The translations under genes and the position numbers were made by a program. A stretch of DNA of 7,512 nucleotides from Lachnospiraceae bacterium (GTDB lineage Bacteria; Bacillota_A; Clostridia; Lachnospirales; Lachnospiraceae), in NCBI GenBank assembly GCA_021770615.1, contig JAETQR010000091.1:1-7512 (forward strand), in the 5' to 3' direction. Positions 1 to 5,912 of the stretch are shown here, piece after piece. Position 1 is the stretch's first letter. Each line of letters opens with the position of its first letter. The notes under the pieces are model-generated. The model saw nothing but the letters and a program-made list of their open reading frames with translations. It made no database searches and was not told the origin of the DNA.

Positions 1-113
1 CTGTTCGGGTACTTCGGGTACTATGGGGAAAGTACACGAGTTATACTGTCCCCCAACAGTCATTTCCCTCTGTTCGGGTACTTCGGGTACGCTTATTTAG
101 GTACACGAGTTAT
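1..113. repeat. two 44-bp units made of six 9-bp half-sites
   Basis: Two units, 1-44 and 70-113, share the same plan. Each has two tandem copies of TTCGGGTAC (4-12, 13-21; 73-81, 82-90), a non-conserved 10-bp spacer, and then GTACACGAGTTAT (32-44; 101-113). The GTACACGAG part is the inverse of TTCGGGTAC with two mismatches, so each unit holds two direct and one inverted half-site. The 25 bp between units contain a short palindrome, ACTGT-CCCCCA-ACAGT (45-60). The spacers differ while the half-sites are identical, which points to protein-binding sites rather than a recent duplication. They lie downstream of the kinase gene. They could be terminal transposase-binding repeats of an insertion element (IS21-type ends carry multiple internal repeats) or regulator sites; neither is proven, and the array may continue left of the window. 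Confidence 0.75.
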
Positions 114-147
114 CTGATAATGAGGATAGAAAGCTTCCATTCAAAAA

Positions 148-1454
148 TCAATAGTTTTGTCTTGAGCTGTTGTCTGCCTGTAATGAAATGTTCAGGAGCA
201 CATTCAGGCAGAAAGATTGATCGGTCTTTTCTGTCAGTATTGCACCGTGGTATTTGTCTGCCACTGACCGGATGTTGGAGAGGCCGGTGCCCATAGGAGG
301 CAGGGGGCAGCTGAACACGTATTGACAAACTCCAGCATATAGAAATCTCCCTGTTTCTCTCCGGTGATGGAGATTGACTTTGTTTTTTCACTTGTCTGAC
401 AGGCGCTGATCGCATTATCCAGGGCATTAGCGAAGATGACGCACAGGTCAAAATCATCAATGTTGCATGTTTTAGGAAGAATCAGGGAGACTTCGGCGGC
501 AATTCCGTTTGCCTTAGCAAGTCCCAGCTTTTCACCCAATAAAATATCAACTACAGGGTTTCCGCTTTGACAGGGAAAGGATAGTGAGGAGGAAACCGTT
601 TCCAGCTTTTTTAAATAGGCCCTGCTTTCGTCCACTTTCCGGTTGCTCAGAAGTCCGTCCAGCACGGACAGATGGTTTTTAATATCGTGCCGGAATGCGT
701 TTGTCTGTTCATAGCGCGACCTTGCTTCTGCAACATATATTTTCTGTGCTTCGGCGGCCTGTGTCAGAGACCGGAGCGCCGCCTGTTCCTGAAAGCTGCG
801 GAGCAGATGCCGATAGACAAACAGAGTGCAGAGCAGTGCGCTAAGCCCCAGAGCCTGGAGGATCAACAGTGCACCGTGTTTTCTGGTCTCTTCGGGTGAG
901 AGGGAGACCGGTAAAAGGCTATAGGAAGTCTGGAGGATATATAATTCAGCGGTAAAGAAAAACAGTCCTGGAACTAACAGCAGCCCAATGTATGGTGTGT
1001 GGCCGTCCTTTGTCAGGGACAGACAGTTCAGGACGGCAGTATAGCAGCAGGCACAGATTGCAAAAGCAATCAGTGTTGCCAGAATAAGCACCGGGTATAG
1101 GATTGGTTTCCCGATCAGCCTGGGGAAAACAATTGCTTCTGCCGAATTTACGATACCAAAAGAGAACTGTGAGATATAGACCGCTATCATTGCAGCTGTC
1201 CAGGAAACAGCCGATTTCACTTTGAATGCAACATGGGTGATGCAGTACAAAATGAGCAGTTGTGCAGTGACAGGCAATATCCCGGAAGAGGTAAGCCGGG
1301 AGAAAATCCATTCAATGATGCAGAGGAGAGAAAGGTATACTGCAAAGTAGCGGATTTTCCGCCTTGCACCGGTAAAGCGGCCGATAAAAGAAATGTGCAT
1401 AATGCTTTGTGATGCAAGACAGAAGCTGTTAAGGCATAAGCTGAAATAGTCCAT
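148..1454 (-). pseudogene. AgrC-like GHKL sensor histidine kinase, frameshifted near the 3' end
   Basis: This is a membrane sensor kinase of the AgrC/GHKL type that would phosphorylate the neighbouring LytTR regulator. The first ~215 residues hold several hydrophobic segments (about 35-55, 60-78, 85-103, 118-145, 153-178, 195-215). A helical linker follows, then the H box RHDIKNHL with H256 and the ATP-binding N box NALDNAISAC (N343, N347). After residue ~384 the open frame reads nonsense and stops at 234-236. Another frame supplies the expected ending: GTGLSNIR (the G box), VADKYHG, and a stop at 148-150. Adding one base to the GGGGG run at 303-307 joins both frames into a normal ~435-residue kinase. 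The start ATG lies 1 bp after the regulator's stop (TGAGATG), implying translational coupling, with AAAGGAA inside the regulator's last codons as ribosome site. A sequencing error or phase variation could also explain the shift. The inducing signal is unknown; no AgrD-like peptide gene was seen. Confidence 0.85.
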
Positions 1455-1455
1455 C

Positions 1456-2169
1456 TCAGGAATTCCTTTCTTTCATGTGGCGTAACAGGGCCTGTGTCAG
1501 ATCTCGTTCACGCAATCTGGAAACAGGAACGGCGCTGCTTGGCAATAGTGTGACCTGTCCGGCGCTACATCCGAGGACATAGTCCAAATTAACAAGGTAA
1601 CTTCTGTGGCACTTAAAAAAACGTCCGTCTACACGGCGCTCAAAATTTTCTAATTTTTCATAGTAGTCTATGATTTTTCCATTGTTTAAGTGTATATAGA
1701 GTTTCCGGCCCTGCACTTCACAGTATACGATGTGAGCCAATGGGAGTACCTCACAGGAGGCTCCCCGCCGGACAATGATTTTCTTCACTGTCCGCTGTTC
1801 CAAAGACCGGAGCGCACGGTCCATCGTCTTTTTGAAATGGCTGCTGTCCAGCGGCTTGATCAGATAATCATATGCTTCCACTTCAAAAGCGTCAAACACA
1901 TATTCCTTCAGGATAGTTACAAAGACAAGCAGGCTGTTGTTTCCCCGCTGCCGTAATAGTTGAGCGGTTTCCATCCCGTCGGGGTGTCCGATTTGAATGT
2001 CAAGAAAGATCAGATCAAAATTACCGTCGCTCTCCAGAAGGGAATGCCCGTTTGAAAAGCTGCTGACACAGTATGATACGATATTTTTTTCTGTCATGTA
2101 TGTTGAAAGATGGTCAGAGATCTCTTTTACCATAAAGGGATCGTCATCACAAACTGCAAGTTTTAACAT
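1456..2169 (-). CDS. LytTR-family response regulator (AgrA-like)
   Basis: A 237-residue cytoplasmic response regulator that binds DNA when phosphorylated by the adjacent kinase. Residues 1-120 form a receiver domain: acidic pair D8/D9, phosphoacceptor D57 in FLDIQI, T85, and K105 in YLIKPLD. Residues about 130-233 form a LytTR DNA-binding domain, recognisable from KKIIVRR, the IVYCEVQGRKLYIHL stretch and FFKCHRSYLVNL. The ATG start at 2167-2169 is preferred because GGTGA lies 5 bases upstream and the protein then begins directly with the receiver's first strand (MLKLAVCDDD). A GTG four codons further upstream is the alternative. It is first gene of a two-gene operon with the kinase. Its own promoter and a triple repeat resembling a LytTR target lie just upstream, suggesting autoregulation. 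All key residues are present, so the regulator looks intact although its partner kinase is not. Confidence 0.93.
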   Translation of the reverse strand: MLKLAVCDDDPFMVKEISDHLSTYMTEKNIVSYCVSSFSNGHSLLESDGNFDLIFLDIQIGHPDGMETAQLLRQRGNNSLLVFVTILKEYVFDAFEVEAYDYLIKPLDSSHFKKTMDRALRSLEQRTVKKIIVRRGASCEVLPLAHIVYCEVQGRKLYIHLNNGKIIDYYEKLENFERRVDGRFFKCHRSYLVNLDYVLGCSAGQVTLLPSSAVPVSRLRERDLTQALLRHMKERNS

Positions 2170-2200
2170 TTCCGTCACCACGTTTTTTTCTCAGAATAAC

Positions 2201-2229
2201 AGAATATCAGATGTGGGGCAAGGGGACAA
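2201..2229 (-). promoter_or_regulatory. probable promoter of the LytTR regulator-kinase operon
   Basis: On the minus strand TTGTCC (2224-2229) and TATTCT (2201-2206) are separated by 17 bases, each matching the sigma-A consensus at four of six positions. The start of transcription would fall near 2194, about 25 bases before the regulator's ATG. The AAATGTT repeats begin 13 bp upstream of the -35 box, a suitable place for an activator. Confidence 0.5.
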
Positions 2230-2241
2230 TGCGTTTGTCAT

Positions 2242-2270
2242 AAAATGTTGTGAAAATGTTATGAAATGTT
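2242..2270. promoter_or_regulatory. three phased AAATGTT repeats, candidate LytTR binding site
   Basis: AAAATGTT occurs at 2242-2249 and 2253-2260, and GAAATGTT at 2263-2270. Steps are 11 and 10 bp, about one helical turn, so all copies face one side of the DNA. The outer copies are 21 bp apart, the spacing typical of the paired direct repeats bound by LytTR dimers. On the minus strand each reads AACATTT, resembling the ACAnTT core of some LytTR sites. The site sits between two divergent promoters next to a LytTR regulator gene. Binding by that regulator is inference. Confidence 0.5.
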
Positions 2271-2287
2271 GAGGGCATATTTTGTAA

Positions 2288-2316
2288 TTGATTTGAGGGG
2301 ATTCCTATGGTATTCT
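2288..2316 (+). promoter_or_regulatory. probable promoter of the acetyltransferase remnant
   Basis: TTGATT (2288-2293) and TATTCT (2311-2316) are separated by 17 bases, and a TGGAGG ribosome site lies at 2341-2346, 6 bases before the ATG at 2353. The promoter is 17 bp downstream of the AAATGTT repeats, so the same factor could act on it. It now drives a broken gene. Confidence 0.5.
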
Positions 2317-2352
2317 CTGTCTTAATAAGAAAATCGTTTTTGGAGGAAGAAA

Positions 2353-2702
2353 ATGAATATCAGGCAAGAAACAACAGCTGACTATCGTTCCGTTTATGAG
2401 GTCGTGAAAGCAGCGTTTGCAAGTGCAGAACACTGTCGGTCCTGCTAGCGTATCAGAGGCAAGGGATAGGAATGGCATTGATCGCTGAGGGGCACCGGAT
2501 CGCCGGGGAATTGGGATTCGGATACGCTATCGTCCTTGGACATGCACAGTATTATCCAAAAGCGGGGTATCGCCCTGCGAGGCTTTATGGGATCAAGGCG
2601 CCGTTTGAAGTACCAGATGAGAGCTTTATGGCAATCAAGTTAAACTCGTCAGCTGCGAAGCTTGACGGCACGGTTGCGTATGATCCGGCATTTGGAGTTT
2701 AA
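2353..2702 (+). pseudogene. GNAT N-acetyltransferase remnant with internal deletion
   Basis: The start is intact: TGGAGG ribosome site, ATG at 2353 and a typical GNAT N-terminus (MNIRQETTADYRSVYEVVKAAF). After residue 27 (SAEH) the frame runs into CRSC and stops at 2446-2448. From about 2439 a different frame gives VLLAYQRQGIGMALIAEGHR, the acetyl-CoA-binding motif (Q/R-x-x-G-x-G) of the same family, and then a complete C-terminus (LGHAQYYPKAGYRPARLYGI, ending DPAFGV) with stop at 2700-2702. Family members of this kind are usually about 165-170 residues, so roughly 55-60 codons covering the central strands are missing and the two halves are out of frame. An internal ATG at 2472 would give 76 residues, but these lack the N-terminal half of the fold. 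I treat the whole as one decayed gene. The original substrate cannot be told. Confidence 0.85.
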
Positions 2703-2745
2703 GAGGACATGAGGAAATTATGTAAACCGAAATAAACCAGGATAA

Positions 2746-2766
2746 AGGGGCGGGATAACCGCCCCT
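2746..2766. terminator. GC-rich hairpin between convergent genes
   Basis: A perfect 8-bp stem (AGGGGCGG, loop GATAA, CCGCCCCT) lies between the acetyltransferase remnant (ends 2702) and the exporter gene (ends 2778). Read on the minus strand it is followed by TTTATCC, a weak U tract; on the plus strand there is none. It most likely terminates the exporter transcript. Confidence 0.5.
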
Positions 2767-2777
2767 GATAAATAAAG

Positions 2778-4070
2778 TTATGTTTCGTTATATGGATATT
2801 TTTTCAGTTTCTTTCCTGTGGTGATACAAATTAAGCTTCCGCTTACACCGAGTATAAACATCATAAGTGCGGCACCGGAACCCCTGCCCGTGCCAAAAAA
2901 TGTTTTTAGCATGGATAAATCACCATATTCGCTCATAAATGGTTCGCATACATGATCTACCATAAAACCGCCCAAAAACAATCCTATAGGAATAGTAAAA
3001 AATTGAAGCGTATTACGACATGCATAAACACGCCCTTGTAGCTCCACTGGGATGGTGGTCCTAAGAATCACATCCAAATTTGCACTCATAATCGGCACGA
3101 GAACCCATCCGATCATCTGTCCGATGCACCATAATACCGGCTTTCTGGAAAATGCCAACAAAAAATTTTCAGTTCCCAGAGAAAACAGCATTGTCAAATA
3201 AATGACTTTTACCCTATCTTTCGGTTTCGGTAAGGCAGAAGCAATCAGGCTGCCAATTATCATAGCAACGCCGGAACAAGATGTGACAATTCCCAGAACA
3301 GATGATCCGCCTCTTAAATTAGGAAGCACATAACCGGGCAACGTTGCATCAAAAGCGGAGGCCACCAGATTAACACCTGACATAAACAATATCAGTGTCA
3401 TGATCAGCGGATTTTCTTTTAAAAACAAAAACCCTTCTTTGGTAAGGTTAAGTAAACTTTCTTTCTTATCACACTCATTTTCCGGGATACTGATAAAAAA
3501 TAGTAGTGCCGCCAATGCAACTATAAAGCTTCCCATATCAACTGCTACTGCACCATTGAGCCCTGCAAATGAGTACAGCGCTGTGGCGATCAAAGGATTC
3601 AATACAGATATCAGTGATCTTGACAAAGAGCGAAATCCACTGGTCTTCTGATAATACTTTTCGGAAATAATAAGTGTCATAGCAACCTCTGACGCAGGCT
3701 GCTGTACGGTATTCATTAATCCTGAAATCGCATTCAGAACATATAAATGCCATACCGCCAAACAATTTGCCCGAAATAAGGTAAATACAATGATTGTACA
3801 TATTGCCGCAAGCACGTCACAAACAAGCATCGTTGTCTTTTTGTTAAATCGGTCTGTCAGTGCTCCGGCAAATATACTCATTAATACATATGGTGTATAA
3901 GAGCAGATGGTAAGTGCTGCTGTACTTAAGGAAGAACCTGTCTTCTCATACAGCCATAAAGTCAGCGCAAATGTTGTAATGCTGCTGCCGAGCTGAGATA
4001 TACTCTGGGTACTCCAAAGGATCAAAAAATCTTTCAACTCAAATAATTCATTCTTTTTAATATTCTTCAT
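2778..4070 (-). CDS. MFS drug-efflux-type transporter
   Basis: A 430-residue membrane transporter of the major facilitator superfamily, probably a proton-driven exporter of a small toxic compound. About twelve hydrophobic segments are visible. Loop 2-3 carries the MFS signature G-x-x-x-D-R-x-x-x-K (G69, D73, R74, K78 in GALTDRFNKK). The N-terminus (NELFELKDFLILWSTQSISQLG) and overall length resemble the MFS_3/Mef-like macrolide exporter group; that assignment is from memory of the family, and the substrate is not shown. The ATG at 4068-4070 follows GGAG by 8 bases. Upstream lie a good promoter, a short leader peptide and competing stems, consistent with drug-inducible attenuation. It is transcribed divergently from a PAT-like acetyltransferase, which suggests a shared resistance role. 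No frame damage was seen. Other MFS export roles remain possible. Confidence 0.9.
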   Translation of the reverse strand: MKNIKKNELFELKDFLILWSTQSISQLGSSITTFALTLWLYEKTGSSLSTAALTICSYTPYVLMSIFAGALTDRFNKKTTMLVCDVLAAICTIIVFTLFRANCLAVWHLYVLNAISGLMNTVQQPASEVAMTLIISEKYYQKTSGFRSLSRSLISVLNPLIATALYSFAGLNGAVAVDMGSFIVALAALLFFISIPENECDKKESLLNLTKEGFLFLKENPLIMTLILFMSGVNLVASAFDATLPGYVLPNLRGGSSVLGIVTSCSGVAMIIGSLIASALPKPKDRVKVIYLTMLFSLGTENFLLAFSRKPVLWCIGQMIGWVLVPIMSANLDVILRTTIPVELQGRVYACRNTLQFFTIPIGLFLGGFMVDHVCEPFMSEYGDLSMLKTFFGTGRGSGAALMMFILGVSGSLICITTGKKLKKYPYNET

Positions 4071-4115
4071 TACTTTGCTCCTTTTTGTTTCAGATATTTT
4101 TCAAAACAGAAGCAA

Positions 4116-4176
4116 AGTCTGAGGATGTCAGCACAATGCTGTTCCTCCATGCAGTTTCCTCAGACTCTGCATGGAG
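4116..4176 (-). promoter_or_regulatory. attenuator-like competing stems in the exporter leader
   Basis: In transcript order there are four arms: CTCCATGCAG (4176-4167), AGTCTGAGGA (4166-4157), CTGCATGGAG (4154-4145) and TCCTCAGACT (4125-4116). Arm 1 pairs perfectly with arm 3 and arm 2 with arm 4 (10 bp each). The pairings cross, so the two stems exclude each other. A small hairpin, CAGCA-TTG-TGCTG (4141-4129), sits between arms 3 and 4. Arm 4 is followed by the U-rich TTGCTTCTGTTTTG, so stem 2:4 may be a terminator. Arms 1 and 2 overlap the end of a 12-codon leader peptide, so the position of a ribosome decides which stem forms. The exporter's own ribosome site is not in a stem, which argues for transcriptional rather than translational control. 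Confidence 0.7.
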
Positions 4177-4198
4177 CTAATGCAATACAAAGTATCAT
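4160..4198 (-). CDS. 12-residue leader peptide of the exporter
   Basis: The short frame encodes MILCIALAPCRV and stops with TGA at 4160-4162. It starts with ATG at 4196-4198, preceded by AGAGG at 4206-4210, a good ribosome site 7 bases away. An in-frame ATG five codons upstream (4211-4213) has a poorer site. The codons from the eighth onward form attenuator arm 1, and the stop lies in arm 2. Leader peptides of this size and place are known to sense ribosome-targeting drugs for erm, msr and mef-type genes. This sequence is not one I recognise from them, so the inducer is unknown. Confidence 0.65.
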   Translation of the reverse strand: MILCIALAPCRV

Positions 4199-4231
4199 TT
4201 CGTTTCCTCTCATACTTTTCTTTTTTGTTTC

Positions 4232-4260
4232 ATTGTAAACGATTGGTTACATAGGGTCAA
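4232..4260 (-). promoter_or_regulatory. promoter of the leader peptide and exporter
   Basis: On the minus strand TTGACC (4255-4260) and TACAAT (4232-4237) are exactly 17 bases apart, each matching consensus at five of six positions. Transcription would start near 4225, about 27 bases before the leader ATG and about 155 before the exporter ATG. It is the strongest promoter seen in the window. Confidence 0.7.
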
Positions 4261-4282
4261 ATATATTTTAGTCTTATCGGTG

Positions 4283-4311
4283 TTTTCATCTGTTTACCAT
4301 TCGTATATATT
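4283..4311 (+). promoter_or_regulatory. probable promoter of the acetyltransferase-YdeI pair
   Basis: TTTTCA (4283-4288) and TATATT (4306-4311) are 17 bases apart in an AT-rich stretch, leaving a 5' leader of about 40 bases before the ATG at 4359. It is divergent to the exporter promoter, with the two -35 boxes about 22 bp apart. Confidence 0.4.
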
Positions 4312-4358
4312 TGTGTTATCCTTGAGAGGAGACACTGCAGAGACTATGGAGGGATACA

Positions 4359-4886
4359 ATGGACAAGGTGGAGATCAGGACAGTGACTGTCGATGACACG
4401 GAGGAACTCTTAAATATTTACCGATATTATGTGGAAAATACGGCAATTTCCTTTGAGTATGAGACGCCTTCCGTGAAGGAATTTAAAGGAAGGATTGAAA
4501 ATACGCTGAAAAAATATCCGTATCTTGCCGCAGTGCATAACGGGGAAATTGTAGGGTATGCATATGCGGGGACCCTGATCTGGCGCGCGGCATATGACTG
4601 GTCGGCGGAGGCTACTATTTATGTGGCAAAAGATGCACGCGGATCTGGTATCGGAAGGAAACTTTATGAGGCCCTGGAGCGGGAACTTAAAAATAGGGGG
4701 ATTCTGAATCTGTATGCCTGCATCGGTTACCCGGAGGAAGAGGACGAGTATCTGACGAGAAACAGCGCCCGGTTCCATGAACATCTGGGATTTAAGCAGG
4801 TGGGGAGGTTTCACAAATGCGGCCGCAAATTTGGTCGTTGGTATGATATGATATGGATGGAGAAAATCATCGGGGAACACGAATGA
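4359..4886 (+). CDS. phosphinothricin/methionine-sulfoximine-type GNAT N-acetyltransferase
   Basis: A 175-residue cytoplasmic enzyme that transfers acetyl from acetyl-CoA to an amino group. It resembles the PAT/bar/MnaT branch of GNAT: R22 and Y23-Y24 near the start, ISFEYETPS, then YAYAGTLIWRAAYDWSAEATIYV (residues 67-89) with the family's acidic E84. The pyrophosphate loop is ARGSGIGRKL (93-102), followed by RFHEHLGFKQVGRFHKCGRKFGRWYD, the typical C-terminal block. Enzymes of this branch acetylate phosphinothricin, methionine sulfoximine or related amino acids; which one applies here cannot be read from sequence. Start: GGAGGG at 4348-4353 lies 5 bases before the ATG. The next gene begins 15 bp after the stop, so both form an operon. 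Length and motifs are complete. Confidence 0.92.
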   Translation: MDKVEIRTVTVDDTEELLNIYRYYVENTAISFEYETPSVKEFKGRIENTLKKYPYLAAVHNGEIVGYAYAGTLIWRAAYDWSAEATIYVAKDARGSGIGRKLYEALERELKNRGILNLYACIGYPEEEDEYLTRNSARFHEHLGFKQVGRFHKCGRKFGRWYDMIWMEKIIGEHE

Positions 4887-4901
4887 AAGGAGAGAGGTAT
4901 A

Positions 4902-5462
4902 GTGAGTGACATCATGGAATTTGCCGACAGAGAAAAATTTAGGGCATGGCTTAAGGACCATTGCCTGTCAGATGAAGGAGTGTGGCTTTTATTTGGCAAG
5001 GCCGGCGGCCCGAAAACAATAAAGGCGGGAGAAGCACTGGAAGAGGCTCTCTGCTTTGGATGGATCGACGGACAGATGAAAAGTATTGATGATAAAACCT
5101 ATAAGAAATATTTCTCCATGCGAAGGGAGAAAAGCAAGTGGTCAGAGAAAAATAAGGCGTTAACTGTAAGCCTTGAAGAGAGAGGGCTTATGACTGATTT
5201 TGGCAGGAGGAAAATAGAGGAAGCGAAAAGAAACGGACAGTGGGATGCCCCAAAATCTATGGTGGTCACAGAGAAGCAGATTGCCTGTCTTTCTGCGTTG
5301 CTGGAGGGCCACGAGCCTGCCCGGACAAATTTTCAGGCCATGTCCATGTCAGTGAAAAAGACCTATACACGGGCATATTTTGATGCAAAAACAGATGCCG
5401 GGCGGGAAAAACGGATTGCCTGGATGGTGGACAGGCTCAATCGGAACTTAAAACCGATGTAG
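4902..5462 (+). CDS. YdeI/OmdA-family protein
   Basis: A 186-residue soluble protein of the YdeI family with an OmdA-type C-terminal domain. Members have been linked to protection against bacteriocins or cationic peptides, but the biochemical activity is not established. Features: EEALCFGWIDGQMKSID (residues 46-62), then KYFSMRREKSKWSEKN, both hallmarks of the family, and a C-terminal YTRAYFDAKTDAGREKRIAWMV helix that fits OmdA. The start is GTG at 4902, 9 bases after GGAG (4889-4892). An ATG four codons later (4914) is the alternative. It follows the acetyltransferase by 15 bp and is probably co-transcribed. A weak 5-bp inverted repeat, AACCG/CGGTT (5452-5467), straddles its stop codon. No transmembrane segment or signal peptide is visible. 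Confidence 0.88.
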   Translation: MSDIMEFADREKFRAWLKDHCLSDEGVWLLFGKAGGPKTIKAGEALEEALCFGWIDGQMKSIDDKTYKKYFSMRREKSKWSEKNKALTVSLEERGLMTDFGRRKIEEAKRNGQWDAPKSMVVTEKQIACLSALLEGHEPARTNFQAMSMSVKKTYTRAYFDAKTDAGREKRIAWMVDRLNRNLKPM

Positions 5463-5530
5463 CGGTTCTTTCAGTAAAATTTAGATAGCGTTTTTCATGG
5501 GGAACGATATAGTCCTGAATGTTAACATGC

Positions 5531-5564
5531 GTTGCTAGTAGCAACAGGCAGTTTTGTATACAAT
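5531..5564 (+). promoter_or_regulatory. promoter with palindromic operator for the XRE gene
   Basis: A perfect palindrome, GTTGCTA-G-TAGCAAC (5531-5545), covers the place of a -35 box. TACAAT (5559-5564) is a good -10, 17 bases after 5536-5541, where no consensus -35 is present. The palindrome's size and place suit a dimeric HTH repressor controlling its own gene. This is inferred from position and symmetry. Confidence 0.55.
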
Positions 5565-5601
5565 AGTGGTAACGAATGAAAGAAAAAAGGAGGTATCCCT
5601 A

Positions 5602-5727
5602 ATGTTAAACGAAAACATGAAAGCAATCAGAAAATCAAAGGGGCTTTCGCAGGAGGAACTTGCGATCAAGCTGAATGTGGTGCGGCAAACAATCTCTAAA
5701 TGGGAGCATGGAGTTTCCCAAAGTTAA
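5602..5727 (+). pseudogene. truncated XRE-family HTH regulator
   Basis: The 41-codon frame (MLNENMKAIRKSKGLSQEEL...) is the start of a classic XRE/Cro-type helix-turn-helix: helix 2 in SQEELAIKL and recognition helix in VVRQTISKWEHG. Relatives continue after KWE-x-G-x-S with about VPD and many more residues. Here the frame ends as SQS and stop at 5725-5727. The break therefore falls near 5715-5725, just before the GC-rich mobile-element region. Ribosome site GGAGG (5589-5593) lies 8 bases before the ATG, and a promoter with a palindromic operator is upstream, so a short product may still be made. It could bind DNA only if the remaining ~40 residues fold, which is doubtful. Confidence 0.85.
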
Positions 5728-5788
5728 AGATACCACATCAATCCCACGCTGACTTTTGCTCAACCGATACAGCCGGAGGGCTGGATAA

Positions 5789-5840
5789 CAAGAAAAGGCG
5801 GTATGCACCCCGTGGAGGGGTAGCGTACCGCCTTTTCTTG
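5789..5840. repeat. long hairpin, 15-bp perfect inverted repeat
   Basis: CAAGAAAAGGCGGTA (5789-5803) is the exact inverse of 5826-5840. Inside it lies a second short inverted repeat, ACCCC (5807-5811) with GGGGT (5817-5821). It precedes the origin-of-transfer site and may be a terminator of incoming transcription or part of the transfer-origin structure. No U tract follows. Confidence 0.65.
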
Positions 5841-5849
5841 TGGGGGTTT

Positions 5850-5875
5850 CCAAAGGGGGCAACGCCCCCATTTGG
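5850..5875. repeat. GC-rich hairpin next to the transfer origin
   Basis: CCAAA-GGGGGC, loop AAC, then GCCCCC-A-TTTGG: an 11-bp stem with one bulged A. It is the second of three successive hairpins leading to the predicted nick site, which suggests a structured single-strand region near oriT. Confidence 0.6.
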
Positions 5876-5876
5876 C

Positions 5877-5912
5877 ACACGACTTTGCGAAGCAAAGTGT
5901 AGTGTGTTATAC
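5877..5912 (+). other. oriT: MOBV-type origin of transfer (oriT / recombination site A)
   Basis: A perfect hairpin, ACTTTGC-GAA-GCAAAGT (5882-5898), flanked by ACAC, is followed directly by GTAGTGTGTTATAC. This is the layout of pMV158/pE194-type (MOBV, Pre/Mob) transfer origins, where a short stem precedes the nick sequence TAGTGTG/TTA. The predicted nick is between 5906 and 5907 on the plus strand. In known elements the relaxase gene follows on the same strand, but none is present here up to the window end. The element may have lost its relaxase, or is mobilised in trans. The match is by memory of the family motif. Confidence 0.75.

Noticed and set aside
45..60. Terminator of the kinase operon
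   Set aside because: The palindrome ACTGT/ACAGT has only 5 bp, lies inside the repeat array and is not followed by a U tract.
1..113. CRISPR array
   Set aside because: Only two units, internally repetitive, with 10-bp spacers inside each unit and one 25-bp gap; no cas genes nearby.
110..460. Minus-strand 116-codon frame as a separate gene
   Set aside because: It lies inside the frameshifted kinase; the real continuation of the kinase is in another frame (GTGLSNIR), and this frame matches nothing.
2472..2702. Independent 76-residue protein
   Set aside because: No ribosome site precedes the ATG, the acetyl-CoA motif begins upstream of it, and the matching N-terminus lies just before in another frame.
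4410..4961. Minus-strand 183-codon frame
   Set aside because: It is the antisense shadow of the PAT-like acetyltransferase, which has clear motifs and a good ribosome site.
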